A stretch of 64,000 bases of DNA from JABDIP01 sp965250245 (GCA_965250245.1 OZ252296.1:4216001-4280000); one strand, 5' to 3'. Positions 43,736-53,207 are shown, counted from the stretch's first letter. Program-made: numbers and translations. The notes: a model not told the origin generated them from the letters alone.

Positions 43736-46099
43736 TCATTCCCGAGTCTTGAGGACGGCGACCAGGTCGAACTGCGCCACCCGGCGGCCGACCAGCGCAC
43801 CGGTCACCACCGAAGCCGCCAGCACGATCAAGACCGCGTAACCATAGGTCGACGGCTCGATGACGAAGGGCAGGCGATAGAGATCGGTCTCGAACAGGCT
43901 GACCATCAAGGCCGACAGCCCGTATCCGAACAGGCAGCCCAGCGGCATCGCCAGCGCCGTCAGGATGGCCAACTCGCCCAGCAGGATGTAGGCGACCTCG
44001 CCCTTGCGGAAACCCAGCACCCGCAGGCTGGCCAGCTCCCGCGCCCGCTCCGACAGCGAGATGCGGGCACTGTTGTAGGCGACGCCGACCGCGATTACCG
44101 AGGCGAACAGGATATAGAACAGCACCATGGTGATCATGGTGTCGTCGATGATCTCCTGGAATTTCTGGAAAGAGGCGTGCAGCAGCGCCGCGCCCATCAC
44201 GTCCGGAATCCCCTTCAGGGTACGGAACAGCGCCGCCTCTTCGGCCTCGTCCACCAGCAGCATGGCGCCGTCGGCGACCGGCGGATCGCCCATCAGGCGG
44301 TTCAGCGCCGCCCGGTCCATATAGGCCTGGGTGCCGACATACTCCTGGATCACCCGGCTGACGGTGAGCTCCCGCACGTGGCGGCGGCCCTCCAGGACCT
44401 CGGCGATCACCGTGCCGCCTTCCTCCGCGCCCAGCAGGTCGGCCAGCTTGGCGGTCAGCGTGATGCCCTGGGGCGGCAGGTCGACCGGCCGGCCCTCCAT
44501 GTCCACCAGCTCCTGAAGCCGGGCGCCCTGGTCCAGGCCGTTGACCGCGACCCGGCGCGACAGGTGGCCATTCTTCAGACGCATGGCGACAACCCGGGTG
44601 AGCTCGGTCTGGATCACCCCGGGCAGTCCATCGATCTCATAGCGGGTGGAATCGTCGCGGATCTCGGTGAAGTGGACCGTCACGTCCTGGTGCTGGGAGC
44701 GGAAGAAGAACGACTCCAGCATCTCGTCGATGGCGTCCATGAAGAACAACGACATGACCAGCAACGCCACCGAGGCGGAAATGCCGGCCATGGTGGCCAG
44801 CGACCGCAACGGCCAGCGGGTCAGGTGGCGCAGGATCATCCGGGTCGGCGGGCCGAGCGCGCCGGCCTCGGCCAGCCGCTTGACGAAGGTGCCGCGATAC
44901 ATCGTCGGCGGCGGCGGCACCATGGCGACGGCCGGCGCCAGGCGCACCGCCCGGCGCACCGCGAAGACCGCGCCAGTGACCGCGGCCGCCAGGCTGACCG
45001 CGGCGGCGCCGACGAACACCGCGGGCTCGTCCAGGTAGTAGAGGAACGGGAAGCGATAGTACTCGGTGAAATTCGCCGTCACGCCCCGACCCATCCAGGC
45101 GCCCACACCCCATCCGATGACGATCCCGACCGCACAGATCGCCAGCACGAACTTCATATAGAGCCAGCCGACCGCCAGGTTCGTGTAGCCGAACGCCTTC
45201 AGCAGGCCGATCTGCTCGCGCTCGGTCTCGATCATGCGATTGACCACCACGTTCAGCAGGAAGGCCGCGACCAGCAGGAAGATCGGCGGCATGGTCTGCG
45301 CCAGATTGGCCAGTTGATCCATCTCGCTGCGGATGAACGTGTCGGACTGGTGGTCCCGCCGGCCATAGGCGCCGATGCCGCCATAGCGCTCGAGCAGGGC
45401 GTCGACCTGCTCGATCACCGCCGCCTCTGACCCGTCCCGGGTCAGGCTGATCGCCACGTCGTTGAACGCGCCTTCCAGGTCGAACGCCGCCTCCAGCGCC
45501 TCGCGGCCCATCCAGATGATGCCGAAGCGCCGGCCGTCGGGCACCAGCTCGCCAGGGCCGATCACGTAGATGAACTCCGGCGCGAGCGCGACGCCGACCA
45601 CCGTCAGGGTGCGCTGGCGGCCGTTGATGTTGGCCGTGACCGTGTCGCCGGGCAGCAGGCCATGCGCCTCGGCAAAGGGCTCGCCGATCAACGCCTCATC
45701 GGGATGGCCGCGGCGGATCATGCGGCCGGCGCGGATCACCACCCGGTTCAGCTCCGGCTGGCGGCCTTCCGGCAGCGACACGATATTGGCCCGCGCCGGT
45801 TCGTTCATGCCCGGCATGTCCAGGATCACGTTCTCCGAGATCCGGGTGCCGACCTGGGCCACGCCGGGGATTTCGGCGATGCGGTCGGCGAGGAACTCCG
45901 GCGCCCGCTTGGCCTGCGCGAAGACATGGCCAAAGCCGTAGCGCTCGTAATAGGCGGTGCGGGTCTCGGTGATCGAGTGCAGGGTGCCGAGCGCCATCAC
46001 CACGGTGGCGACGCCTGCGGCGATCACCAGGGCGATCGCCAGCACCTGGCCCCAGAGCCGGCGCAGGTCGCGCAGCAGTTTGCGGTTCAGCGCCGACAT
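43736..46099 (-). CDS. FtsX/MacB-type ABC transporter permease, duplicated form
   Basis: The 787-residue product carries two FtsX-type membrane halves. The first helix is near residues 17-38, a large periplasmic domain follows, then helices around 270-390. A second periplasmic domain is followed by helices near 655-775. Such long permeases carry the whole channel in one chain. It starts 4 bp after the ATPase stop and ends 7 bp before the adaptor. Together they resemble exporters of lipoproteins, macrolides or small lipophilic substrates, but the substrate is not shown. Confidence 0.88.
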   Translation of the reverse strand: MSALNRKLLRDLRRLWGQVLAIALVIAAGVATVVMALGTLHSITETRTAYYERYGFGHVFAQAKRAPEFLADRIAEIPGVAQVGTRISENVILDMPGMNEPARANIVSLPEGRQPELNRVVIRAGRMIRRGHPDEALIGEPFAEAHGLLPGDTVTANINGRQRTLTVVGVALAPEFIYVIGPGELVPDGRRFGIIWMGREALEAAFDLEGAFNDVAISLTRDGSEAAVIEQVDALLERYGGIGAYGRRDHQSDTFIRSEMDQLANLAQTMPPIFLLVAAFLLNVVVNRMIETEREQIGLLKAFGYTNLAVGWLYMKFVLAICAVGIVIGWGVGAWMGRGVTANFTEYYRFPFLYYLDEPAVFVGAAAVSLAAAVTGAVFAVRRAVRLAPAVAMVPPPPTMYRGTFVKRLAEAGALGPPTRMILRHLTRWPLRSLATMAGISASVALLVMSLFFMDAIDEMLESFFFRSQHQDVTVHFTEIRDDSTRYEIDGLPGVIQTELTRVVAMRLKNGHLSRRVAVNGLDQGARLQELVDMEGRPVDLPPQGITLTAKLADLLGAEEGGTVIAEVLEGRRHVRELTVSRVIQEYVGTQAYMDRAALNRLMGDPPVADGAMLLVDEAEEAALFRTLKGIPDVMGAALLHASFQKFQEIIDDTMITMVLFYILFASVIAVGVAYNSARISLSERARELASLRVLGFRKGEVAYILLGELAILTALAMPLGCLFGYGLSALMVSLFETDLYRLPFVIEPSTYGYAVLIVLAASVVTGALVGRRVAQFDLVAVLKTRE

Positions 46100-46103
46100 G
46101 CCG

Positions 46104-46859
46104 TCACCATGTCAGGTCGCCGGCCGAGCAGCGGGTCTCATTCACGCGGATCTCCACCACCTGCCCGTCGGCCAAACGGATCACCTGATGCGCCATGTCG
46201 GCGATGGAGGCGTTGTGGGTGATGACGATGGTGGTGGTGCCGAGCTCCCGGTTGACCGTCTCCAGGGTTTCCAGCACCTGCACGCCGGTGGTGCTGTCCA
46301 GGGCGCCGGTCGGTTCGTCGCACAGCAGCACCTCGGGACGCTTGGCGACGGCGCGGGCGACGGCGACGCGCTGCTGCTCACCGCCGGAGAGCTGGGCCGG
46401 GAAATGGTCCAGCCGGTCGCCCAGCCCGACCAGGGTCAGGGCCTCGTCCGGCTCCATCGGGTTGCGGGCGATCTCGGTCACCAGCGCCACGTTCTCGCGC
46501 GCCGTCAGGCTGGGGATCAGGTTGTAGAACTGGAAGATGAAGCCGACATGGGCCCGGCGATAGCGGGTCAGCCCGGAATCGTCGAAGGCGGTCAGCTCCT
46601 CGTCGCGGAAGAAGACGTGCCCGCCGCTGGGCGAATCGAGCCCGCCCAGAATGTTCAGCAGGGTCGACTTGCCGCTACCGGACGGCCCCAGCAGCACGAC
46701 GAGCTCGCCCTCGTCGATCGCCACGTCGATGCCGCGCAGCGCATGCACCTCAAGCTCGCCATTGCGGTAGACCTTGGTCAGGCCGCGGGTGACGATGGTG
46801 CGATGCCGGCCGTCATCGGCCGCCAAATCCTGTCCGTTGCCGTTCACCGGCTGTGCCAT
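46104..46859 (-). CDS. ABC transporter ATP-binding protein (LolD/MacB type)
   Basis: The 251-residue product has Walker A GPSGSGKSTLLN, the Q-loop FIFQFYNLIPSLT, the signature LSGGEQQRVAVARAVA, Walker B VLLCDEPTGALD and the H-loop THNASIA. Its N-terminal 30 residues are polar. The ATG at 46859 was preferred, with one at 46871 possible. It is the first gene of the exporter operon and diverges from the small gene at 46919 across a short promoter region. Confidence 0.9.
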   Translation of the reverse strand: MAQPVNGNGQDLAADDGRHRTIVTRGLTKVYRNGELEVHALRGIDVAIDEGELVVLLGPSGSGKSTLLNILGGLDSPSGGHVFFRDEELTAFDDSGLTRYRRAHVGFIFQFYNLIPSLTARENVALVTEIARNPMEPDEALTLVGLGDRLDHFPAQLSGGEQQRVAVARAVAKRPEVLLCDEPTGALDSTTGVQVLETLETVNRELGTTTIVITHNASIADMAHQVIRLADGQVVEIRVNETRCSAGDLTW

Positions 46860-46918
46860 GGGTCCGTCCATCCCGGGTCGCGCACGCTGCACGATCCTCT
46901 ATGCTCGCCTGCCAGACC

Positions 46919-47338
46919 ATGAACCAGATCAATCATACATCCGCAGCGCTGGTCATTCACGGTGTCGACGATGTGGCGGCGGCGGTGGAGGCGGCCCGAG
47001 GGCTCGACGCGCCGCTGACCCTGATCAGCGCGCCGGGTGCCGCCGCCTATGCCGGTGCGCCCTGGTTCCTGGCGCTGATCGACCGGGCGCGGGACATGGC
47101 GCCGGATCTTGCCATTGCCGGCATCCTGGATTGCGCCGATGATCCCGGCCACGCCATGGCGGCGCTGAGGGCCGGTGTGACGGCGATCGTCTTCACCGGC
47201 GAGGCGGCGGTCGCAGAAAAGCTGTCGGCCCTGGCGGCAGAGTCCGGGTCCGCCGTGCTGCGGGAGCGGCCGGAAAGCTGCGACCCCGACGTTGCGGACA
47301 AACGCTCGGCCTTCCGGGAGTTCATGTCCCGAGGCTGA
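46919..47338 (+). CDS. Unrecognised small cytosolic protein, barrel-fragment-like
   Basis: The 139-residue product has alternating strands and helices (SAALVIHGVDDVAAAVEAA, LAIAGILDCADDPGHAMAALRAGVTAIVF), a pattern like part of a TIM barrel. FTGEAAVAEKLSALAAESG ends the ordered part. I do not recognise a family. Proteins of this kind are sometimes found near class I aldolase and ThiE-like genes, as here. An ATG at 46901 is an alternative start. Confidence 0.6.
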   Translation: MNQINHTSAALVIHGVDDVAAAVEAARGLDAPLTLISAPGAAAYAGAPWFLALIDRARDMAPDLAIAGILDCADDPGHAMAALRAGVTAIVFTGEAAVAEKLSALAAESGSAVLRERPESCDPDVADKRSAFREFMSRG

Positions 47339-47450
47339 TGACACGCCTGTCAACAAAGCTTCAAATGTCTGTCGCGGATCGAATCGGTATGGTCCGGCCG
47401 CCGGGTCGGGTTCACCGTCCACCCAGGCATTCCATTGCGGAGGCGCAGCC

Positions 47451-47924
47451 GTGTCCGAATTCACCATCGTCACCGTCGAGGCCCAGCCGATCCTCTACGT
47501 CCACCGATCCAGCGCCACCGACCCTCGGTCGATCGGCGCCTGCATGGGAGAGGCCTTCGGGACGCTGATGGGCTTCATGGGAGAGCACGGCATCGCCGCG
47601 TCCGGCGCGCCGATGTCGATCTATCACGGCTTCAGCGACAGCCAGGCAACCTTCGACGTGGCGGTCCCGGTGGTCGCCGCCGACGCCGAGCGCGCCGCCG
47701 GCCATGCCGACATCAAGGGCGGCGCCACCCATGCCGGGCAGGCCCTCAAGGCTGTCCATGTCGGCCCCTACGACACCCTGGCGGATACCTACAACCGCAT
47801 CATGCCTTACATGGAGAAGGAGGGCCTGACGATGTCCGGGCCGTGCTGGGAGATCTACATGAACGACCCCGGCGACACGCCGGCGGAAGACCTGATCACC
47901 GAGATCTATTTCCCGATCGACTAG
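47451..47924 (+). CDS. GyrI-like small-molecule-binding domain protein
   Basis: The 157-residue product is a stand-alone GyrI-like/AraC-effector-binding domain: SEFTIVTVEAQPILYVHRSS at the start, the helix with GACMGEAFGTLMGFMGEHG, and VGPYDTLADTYNRIMPYMEKEGL followed by EIYMNDPGDTP at the end. Such domains bind or hydrolyse small ligands. I use the GTG at 47451, which has GGAGG eight bases upstream; the open frame extends further but without a ribosome site. Confidence 0.82.
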   Translation: MSEFTIVTVEAQPILYVHRSSATDPRSIGACMGEAFGTLMGFMGEHGIAASGAPMSIYHGFSDSQATFDVAVPVVAADAERAAGHADIKGGATHAGQALKAVHVGPYDTLADTYNRIMPYMEKEGLTMSGPCWEIYMNDPGDTPAEDLITEIYFPID

Positions 47925-48076
47925 CCGGCACGCCGCCAAGCGAAGGCCGGGCCAGTCGCCCTGCGTCGGACGCAGGGCTGGCTCCGCCCGGCACGCGCCG
48001 GCCGCCGTTGCATTCGCGCATCCCCTGGTCTATGTCCTAGCGCGCTTTTCCCACGGCACGCGGCAAGGACGACCCC

Positions 48077-49006
48077 ATGGAACTGTCGGATACCGTACGC
48101 AAGATCCTGTCCAACTACGGCGGCGACAACCCGGGCACCAAAGGCAACCTCGCCCGGTTCCTGATGCAGGGCCGGCTGGGCGGCACCGGCAAGATGATCA
48201 TCCTGCCGGTCGACCAGGGGGTCGAGCACGGCCCGGCCCGCAGCTTCGCGGTCAACGCCCCGGCCTATGACCCGATCTACCACCACAAGCTGGCGATCGA
48301 CGCCGGGCTGTCGGCCTATGCCGCGCCGCTGGGCGCGCTGGAAGTCAGCGCCGAGGCGTTCCCCGGCCTGGTGCCGACGATCCTGAAGCTGAACCACGGC
48401 AACAGCCTGGCCCGGGACAAGGACGGGGCCGACCAGGCAATCATCGGCACCGTCGACGACGCGCTGCGCCTGGGCTGCTCGGCCATCGGCTTCACGATCT
48501 ATCCGGGCTCCGACAGCGCACTTTCGATGTTCGAGGAGATCGCCGAGCTGTGCCGCGAGGCCAAGTCGGTCGGCCTGCCGACGGTGCTGTGGTCCTATCC
48601 GCGCGGTGGCAACCTGTCGAAGGACGGCGAGACGGCCATGGACGTGGTCGCCTATGGCGCCCATCTCGCCTGCCAGATTGGCGCCCATATCATCAAGGTC
48701 AAGCTGCCCAGCGACCACCTGGAGCAGGCCGAGGCCAAGAAGGAGTTCGAGGGCACCGACATCGCCATCGCGACCCAGGCCGACCGGGTCGCCGAGGTGG
48801 TACGTTCCTGCTTCGGCGGGCGCCGGCTGGTGGTGTTCTCCGGCGGTGCTGCCAAGGGCACCGAGGCGGTGCTGGACGACGCCCGCGCCATCCGCGACGG
48901 CGGCGGCAACGGCTCGATCATCGGCCGCAACTGCTTCCGCCGCCCCCGCGACGAGGCCATGGCACTGCTCGACAGCATGATCGACATCTTCCTCGGCAAG
49001 GCCTGA
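48077..49006 (+). CDS. fbaB: Class I fructose-bisphosphate aldolase (DhnA/FbaB type)
   Basis: This aldolase cleaves or forms fructose-1,6-bisphosphate through a Schiff base, without metal. The 309-residue product has ILPVDQGVEHGPARSFA near 42-58, GFTIYPGSD, WSYPRGGN, the Schiff-base Lys in HIIKVKLPSDH near residue 212, and FSGGAAKGTE with the phosphate loop. The ATG at 48077 has an AAGGA ribosome site. It is followed 18 bp later by the ThiE-like gene. Confidence 0.93.
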   Translation: MELSDTVRKILSNYGGDNPGTKGNLARFLMQGRLGGTGKMIILPVDQGVEHGPARSFAVNAPAYDPIYHHKLAIDAGLSAYAAPLGALEVSAEAFPGLVPTILKLNHGNSLARDKDGADQAIIGTVDDALRLGCSAIGFTIYPGSDSALSMFEEIAELCREAKSVGLPTVLWSYPRGGNLSKDGETAMDVVAYGAHLACQIGAHIIKVKLPSDHLEQAEAKKEFEGTDIAIATQADRVAEVVRSCFGGRRLVVFSGGAAKGTEAVLDDARAIRDGGGNGSIIGRNCFRRPRDEAMALLDSMIDIFLGKA

Positions 49007-49024
49007 CCGCCGCCGCGGCCCAAT

Positions 49025-49654
49025 ATGGCCGACTGCCAACTCTACCTGCTGACGCCGCCGGTCCTCGAGCCGGCGGCGTTTGCGTCCGACCTCGCGGCGG
49101 CGCTCGATACCGGCCAGGTGCCCTGCGTCCTGCTGCTGCCGGAAAGCCTGGGCGAACCGGATGACGGTGCGCTGCGCGCTGCGATCGACATCCTGCGCCC
49201 GGTCGCCCAGGACCGTGGCGCCGCCTTCCTGGTCGACGGCCGGCCGGACCTGGCGGCGGAGACCGGCTGCGACGGCGCCCATACCTGCCCGGACGGCCCG
49301 AGCTACCGCGAGGCCCGCGCGGCCGTCGGCCCCAACGCCATCGTCGGCTACAGCGCCCGGTTCAGCCGCCACGCGGCCATGACCGCCGCCGAGCAGGGCG
49401 CCGACTACATCGTCTTTGGCCGCAGAAATCCGAGCCCGGACGAATTGCTCCAGACGATTGATTTAATCGAATGGTGGGCGGCGCTGATGGAGGTGCCCTG
49501 CGTAGCCCTCGGCGACATCACGCCGGAGACCTGCGCGCCTCTCGTGCAGGCCGGAGCTGACTTCCTGGCCGTCGATGCCGCCATTTGGGGCCATGACAAC
49601 GGTCCGGCCGCCGGCGTCGCCGCCATGCGTTCCGCGGCTGCCACGGCTGGCTGA
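49025..49654 (+). CDS. Thiamine-phosphate synthase-like protein
   Basis: The 209-residue product is a ThiE/TenI-like barrel: CQLYLLTPP, AFLVDGRPDLAAETGCDGAHT, VGYSARFSRHAAMTAAEQGADYIVFG and VALGDITPETCAPLVQAGADFLAV. The usual ThiE GxHLGQ motif reads CDGAHTCPDG here, so activity on thiamine precursors is uncertain. It could be a TenI-like relative with another role. It is co-transcribed with the aldolase gene, an arrangement common in alphaproteobacteria. Confidence 0.8.
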   Translation: MADCQLYLLTPPVLEPAAFASDLAAALDTGQVPCVLLLPESLGEPDDGALRAAIDILRPVAQDRGAAFLVDGRPDLAAETGCDGAHTCPDGPSYREARAAVGPNAIVGYSARFSRHAAMTAAEQGADYIVFGRRNPSPDELLQTIDLIEWWAALMEVPCVALGDITPETCAPLVQAGADFLAVDAAIWGHDNGPAAGVAAMRSAAATAG

Positions 49655-49672
49655 TTTTCCAAAGCCACCGCT

Positions 49673-50620
49673 TTACAAAGTCACGGCGTTCCGCATCGCC
49701 GCGTCCCACGACTCCAGATGCGCCTCGCCGGCCGGCACCAAATGGGTGTTGACGTTGAAGGCGTGCAGGAAGCCGGGCGCGACGTGCAGGCCGGCGAGCA
49801 GACCGGCCGCGTCCAGAATCTCGGCATAGGCCAGCGCCTCGTCGCGCAGCGGGTCGCAATCGGCGACCAGCACGAAGGTCGGCGGCGTGCCGGCCGGGAT
49901 CGGATGCAGGACCGGTGAGACCAGCGGGTCGTCGGCTGGGCCGTCAGAGCCGAAATAACAGTCGGCAAACCAATCCAGTTCCGACCGGTCGAGGCCGTAG
50001 CCGGTGGAGAATTCCTCGACCGACGGCCGGGTCAGGGTGAGGTCGAGCCAGGGGCAGAGAAGGAAAGCCAGCGAGACCTTCGGACCGCCCCGCTCCGCCG
50101 CCAGCCGGCAAACCGCGGCGGACAGGCCGCCGCCGGCGCTGGTGCCGCCGACCATGAGACGGGCCGGGTCGCTGCCCAGGGACTCGGCGTTGTCCACCAC
50201 CCATTCGAGCGCATCCCAGCCATCCTCGACCGCCGCCGGGAACCGGTGCTCCGGCCCCATGCGATAGCTGGCCGAGATCACGATCGCCGGCGTTCGCTCA
50301 GCGATGCGGCGTGCCTCGTGCTCGCTCTCATCGATGCCGCCGATGACATAGCCGCCGCCGTGGAAATACAGGACGACGGGCAGCGGACCTTCCGCGTGGG
50401 GCGTGAAGATGCGGCACCGGCGCGGCCCCGACCGGGCCGGGATCGTGCGGTCCTCGACCCGCGCCATGTCGGCCATCGGCGGCCGGCCGGCCGCCACCGC
50501 CTCGTGCAGCACGCGCCGGGACTCCGCCACACCCATGACGTCCCAGGCGTCGTAGCCGTTTTCGGCCCGCCATTCGGCGACCTGTTCCAGGAATGCGGCA
50601 CTGTCGGGATGCAGGGTCAT
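49673..50620 (-). CDS. Alpha/beta hydrolase of the hormone-sensitive lipase family
   Basis: The 315-residue product has the oxyanion-hole motif YFHGGGYVIGG near residues 84-94 and the nucleophile elbow GGTSAGGG near 158-165. Asp in VADCDPLRDEA and His in PGFLHAFN complete the triad. Such enzymes hydrolyse short-chain esters. The ATG at 50620 was chosen; a GGAGG lies upstream. It converges with the ThiE-like gene and follows the racemase gene by 29 bp. Confidence 0.9.
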   Translation of the reverse strand: MTLHPDSAAFLEQVAEWRAENGYDAWDVMGVAESRRVLHEAVAAGRPPMADMARVEDRTIPARSGPRRCRIFTPHAEGPLPVVLYFHGGGYVIGGIDESEHEARRIAERTPAIVISASYRMGPEHRFPAAVEDGWDALEWVVDNAESLGSDPARLMVGGTSAGGGLSAAVCRLAAERGGPKVSLAFLLCPWLDLTLTRPSVEEFSTGYGLDRSELDWFADCYFGSDGPADDPLVSPVLHPIPAGTPPTFVLVADCDPLRDEALAYAEILDAAGLLAGLHVAPGFLHAFNVNTHLVPAGEAHLESWDAAMRNAVTL

Positions 50621-50649
50621 CGCGGTTTCGTCCTCCTGCTTATTGCCCG

Positions 50650-51321
50650 TTACGCCGCCGCCAGCTTCGCCAACGCGGCAATGTGAATACCAGCGCAATC
50701 GATGATGTCGAACCCGCAATCGCGGCCATCGAAGGCCAGCACCAGATCGGTCCCGCCCAGCATGATCGCTTGCGCGCCCTGTTCGGCGACGAGACGGCGG
50801 CCGGCGGCAAAGAAGAGTTCGCGCTGCGCGTCCGTCACTGCCCCAGCGGCTGCGGTCGCAACATACGCCTCATGCACTTGGTCCAGTTCCGCACCCGAGG
50901 GCGCGAGGACTTCGGCCGTGTCGATCGCGCCGTAGAACCGCGTTTCCATGACGGTCCGGGTGCCCAGGATACCGACCTTCGCCAGTCCCATGCCGGCGAC
51001 CGCCGCCTTGACCTCCTGCAGCAGATCGACCACCGGAATGGGCGAGACGGCCTTGAACTCTTCGATGCAGAAATGCCCGGCGATGGCGGTGATCGCGACC
51101 GCCTGCGCGCCGGCATCCCGGAGCCGGTTGGCCAGCCGCAGGAAGATCTCCACCTGCGCCGCCGTGTCGCCGCGCTGAAGGTTCGGCAGCAGCGTCGCCG
51201 AGGATGCATGGACGATCGTCAGCTCCAGGCCCACGCCACCATCCGCCGACCCCGAAATGAGGCGGCGGTAGTAGTAATCCGTCGCGGCGGGTCCGATTCC
51301 TCCTACCAGGCCGATATGCAT
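50650..51321 (-). CDS. Aspartate/glutamate racemase-family protein
   Basis: The 223-residue product begins MHIGLVGGIGPAATDYYYRRL, typical of the YgeA-like branch of the Asp/Glu racemase superfamily. Two catalytic Cys are usual. GHFCIEEF near residues 96-103 is a good candidate for the first; the second conserved position reads LGGTDLVLA, so the second Cys seems replaced by Thr, and the substrate and activity are uncertain. It lies between the epmA and esterase genes on the same strand. Confidence 0.82.
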   Translation of the reverse strand: MHIGLVGGIGPAATDYYYRRLISGSADGGVGLELTIVHASSATLLPNLQRGDTAAQVEIFLRLANRLRDAGAQAVAITAIAGHFCIEEFKAVSPIPVVDLLQEVKAAVAGMGLAKVGILGTRTVMETRFYGAIDTAEVLAPSGAELDQVHEAYVATAAAGAVTDAQRELFFAAGRRLVAEQGAQAIMLGGTDLVLAFDGRDCGFDIIDCAGIHIAALAKLAAA

Positions 51322-51383
51322 ACCGTCATTTCCCCTTCGAAATCGATTGGCGCCGTGTGCCTGTCGGGCACGCGATGCGCAGT

Positions 51384-52466
51384 CTATCGGCCCGAGCCCT
51401 GAATGCCGGTTTCGGCCACAGGCGCCCAAAGCACGTCCTCAACATGCCCGGCACCAGTGGCCAGCATGACCAGGCGGTCGAAGCCAAGCGCAATGCCGGC
51501 GCTTTCGGGCAGGCCATGCTCGAGAGCCGCCAGGAAGTCCTCGTCGATCGGAACCTCGGTGCCGTAGAGGCGGCGCCTCAGCGCCTGGTCGGCCTGGAAA
51601 CGGTCCCGTTGCACGGCCGGGTCGGTCAGTTCTCCGAACGCGTTGGCCAGTTCCAGGCCGCAGACATAGATTTCGAGGCGCTCCGCCAGACGCGGATCAT
51701 CCGGCTTGGGGCGGGAGAGCGCGGCCATGGAGACCGGGTAGTCGGTCAGCACCGTCGGAGCGCCGATGCCGAGCTTCGGCTCGATATGTTCCAGGAAGAT
51801 GCGGAAGAAGAGATCGTCCCAACGATCACCGTCACGCGCGGATATGCCGAGCCGGCCCGCCTGATCCGCCAGCAGAGCGAGGTCGGGGGCGGCCGGGTCG
51901 GGGGCCGTGGCCAGGAGGTCGATGCCGGCATGGCGCTCGAACGCCTCGGCCACGGTCAGCACCTGCCAGTCGGCGGCCGGGTCGGCCCTTTGGCCCTTCC
52001 AGGCGAGGCCATCGTGGCCGGGCACCGCCCCGGCGGCCGCCATCAGCAACGCCCGTCCATCATCGATCAGGTCGTGGTAGCCGGCGCCGGCCCGGTACCA
52101 TTCCAGCATCGTGAATTCGGGATGGTGGGTGGTCGAACGCTCGCCGTTGCGGAAGACGTGGGAGAGCTGGAAGATCCGCTCCATGCCGCCGGCCAGCAGC
52201 TTCTTCATGGCGAATTCGGGCGAGGTGTGCAGGTGGAGCCGGCGTCGCTCCGCCGGGTCGACGCCTTCCAACTCCGTCGCGAAGGCCCTCAGATGCGGCT
52301 CCAGCCCCGGCGAGACTTGCAGCGCCGGGGTGTCGACCTCCAGGAAACCCATCTCCGCGAGTGTCTTGCGCAGGGCGGCGGCGATGGCCGCCCGGGCCTC
52401 CAGGAAGGGTCTTCGTGCCGCCAGTCTGTCGGGCCGCCACCAGGGCGCCGCCGGCCGTTTTGCCAT
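51384..52466 (-). CDS. epmA: EF-P lysyl-lysine ligase EpmA-like (LysRS paralogue)
   Basis: EpmA attaches (R)-beta-lysine to a Lys of EF-P and derives from lysyl-tRNA synthetase without the anticodon-binding domain. The 360-residue product has class II motif 2 SHVFRNGERSTTHHPEFTMLEWYRAG and motif 3 GIALGFDRLVM. ATG at 52466 is used; the frame is open slightly further. It is divergent from efp, with 107 bp between, which strongly supports the role. The partner lysine 2,3-aminomutase EpmB, which makes beta-lysine, is not in the window. Confidence 0.88.
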   Translation of the reverse strand: MAKRPAAPWWRPDRLAARRPFLEARAAIAAALRKTLAEMGFLEVDTPALQVSPGLEPHLRAFATELEGVDPAERRRLHLHTSPEFAMKKLLAGGMERIFQLSHVFRNGERSTTHHPEFTMLEWYRAGAGYHDLIDDGRALLMAAAGAVPGHDGLAWKGQRADPAADWQVLTVAEAFERHAGIDLLATAPDPAAPDLALLADQAGRLGISARDGDRWDDLFFRIFLEHIEPKLGIGAPTVLTDYPVSMAALSRPKPDDPRLAERLEIYVCGLELANAFGELTDPAVQRDRFQADQALRRRLYGTEVPIDEDFLAALEHGLPESAGIALGFDRLVMLATGAGHVEDVLWAPVAETGIQGSGR

Positions 52467-52573
52467 CGCATGACGCGGCCTTTGCCGCCGTTGCCTTGGG
52501 GATAGCTTGCTGATAGGTTCCGCGCCGCGCGCGGCGCAGCACACCCCTGATCTCTTGAAAAGCAGGCTTCGGC

Positions 52574-53140
52574 ATGAAGGTCAATGCCATCACCATCCGT
52601 CCCGGCAACGTGCTGGAATACGAAGGCAAGCTGATGCTGGTGACCAAGATCGACCTGATCCAGCCCGGCAAGGGCAACGCGGTCATCCAGGTCGAGATGA
52701 AGGACATCCGCACCGGCACCAAGACCAACAACCGATGGCGCACCCAGGAAACGGTGGAGCGGGCCCGGCTCGACGAGGCGGAGATGCAGTTCCTCTATGC
52801 CGACGGCGACGGCTACGTCTTCATGGACAATGAGAGCTACGAGCAGATCACCCTGAACGGCGAGACCCTGGGCGACCAGTCGGTGTTCCTGCAGGAGGGC
52901 ATGGTCTGCACCATCACCAGCCATGAGGGCACACCGCTATCGGTGGAGCTGCCGCCCACGGTGGTGCTGGCGGTGACCGAGGCGGAGCCGGTGGTCAAGG
53001 GCCAGACCGCATCCTCCTCCTACAAGCCGGCGGTGGTGGAGAACGGGGTCAAGGTGATGGTGCCGCCGCATATCGAGGTGGGCACGCGCATCGTGGTCAA
53101 CACCGCCGACAGCACCTACGCCGAGCGCGCGAAGGACTAA
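52574..53140 (+). CDS. efp: Elongation factor P
   Basis: EF-P rescues ribosomes stalled at polyproline. The 188-residue product has three beta-barrel domains. The modified Lys lies in LIQPGKGNA (Lys33), equivalent to Lys34 of E. coli. The C-terminal domain contains VKGQTASSSYKPA and VPPHIEVGTRIVVNT. The ATG at 52574 gives the family's normal start. The lysine at this loop and the adjacent epmA agree with beta-lysylation. Confidence 0.96.
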   Translation: MKVNAITIRPGNVLEYEGKLMLVTKIDLIQPGKGNAVIQVEMKDIRTGTKTNNRWRTQETVERARLDEAEMQFLYADGDGYVFMDNESYEQITLNGETLGDQSVFLQEGMVCTITSHEGTPLSVELPPTVVLAVTEAEPVVKGQTASSSYKPAVVENGVKVMVPPHIEVGTRIVVNTADSTYAERAKD

Positions 53141-53207
53141 TCCTGCGTCCGGGCCGCCCTCCGGCGGCCGAGGGCGATCCGATAACACTGGCATTGGCGG
53201 GTTCAAG

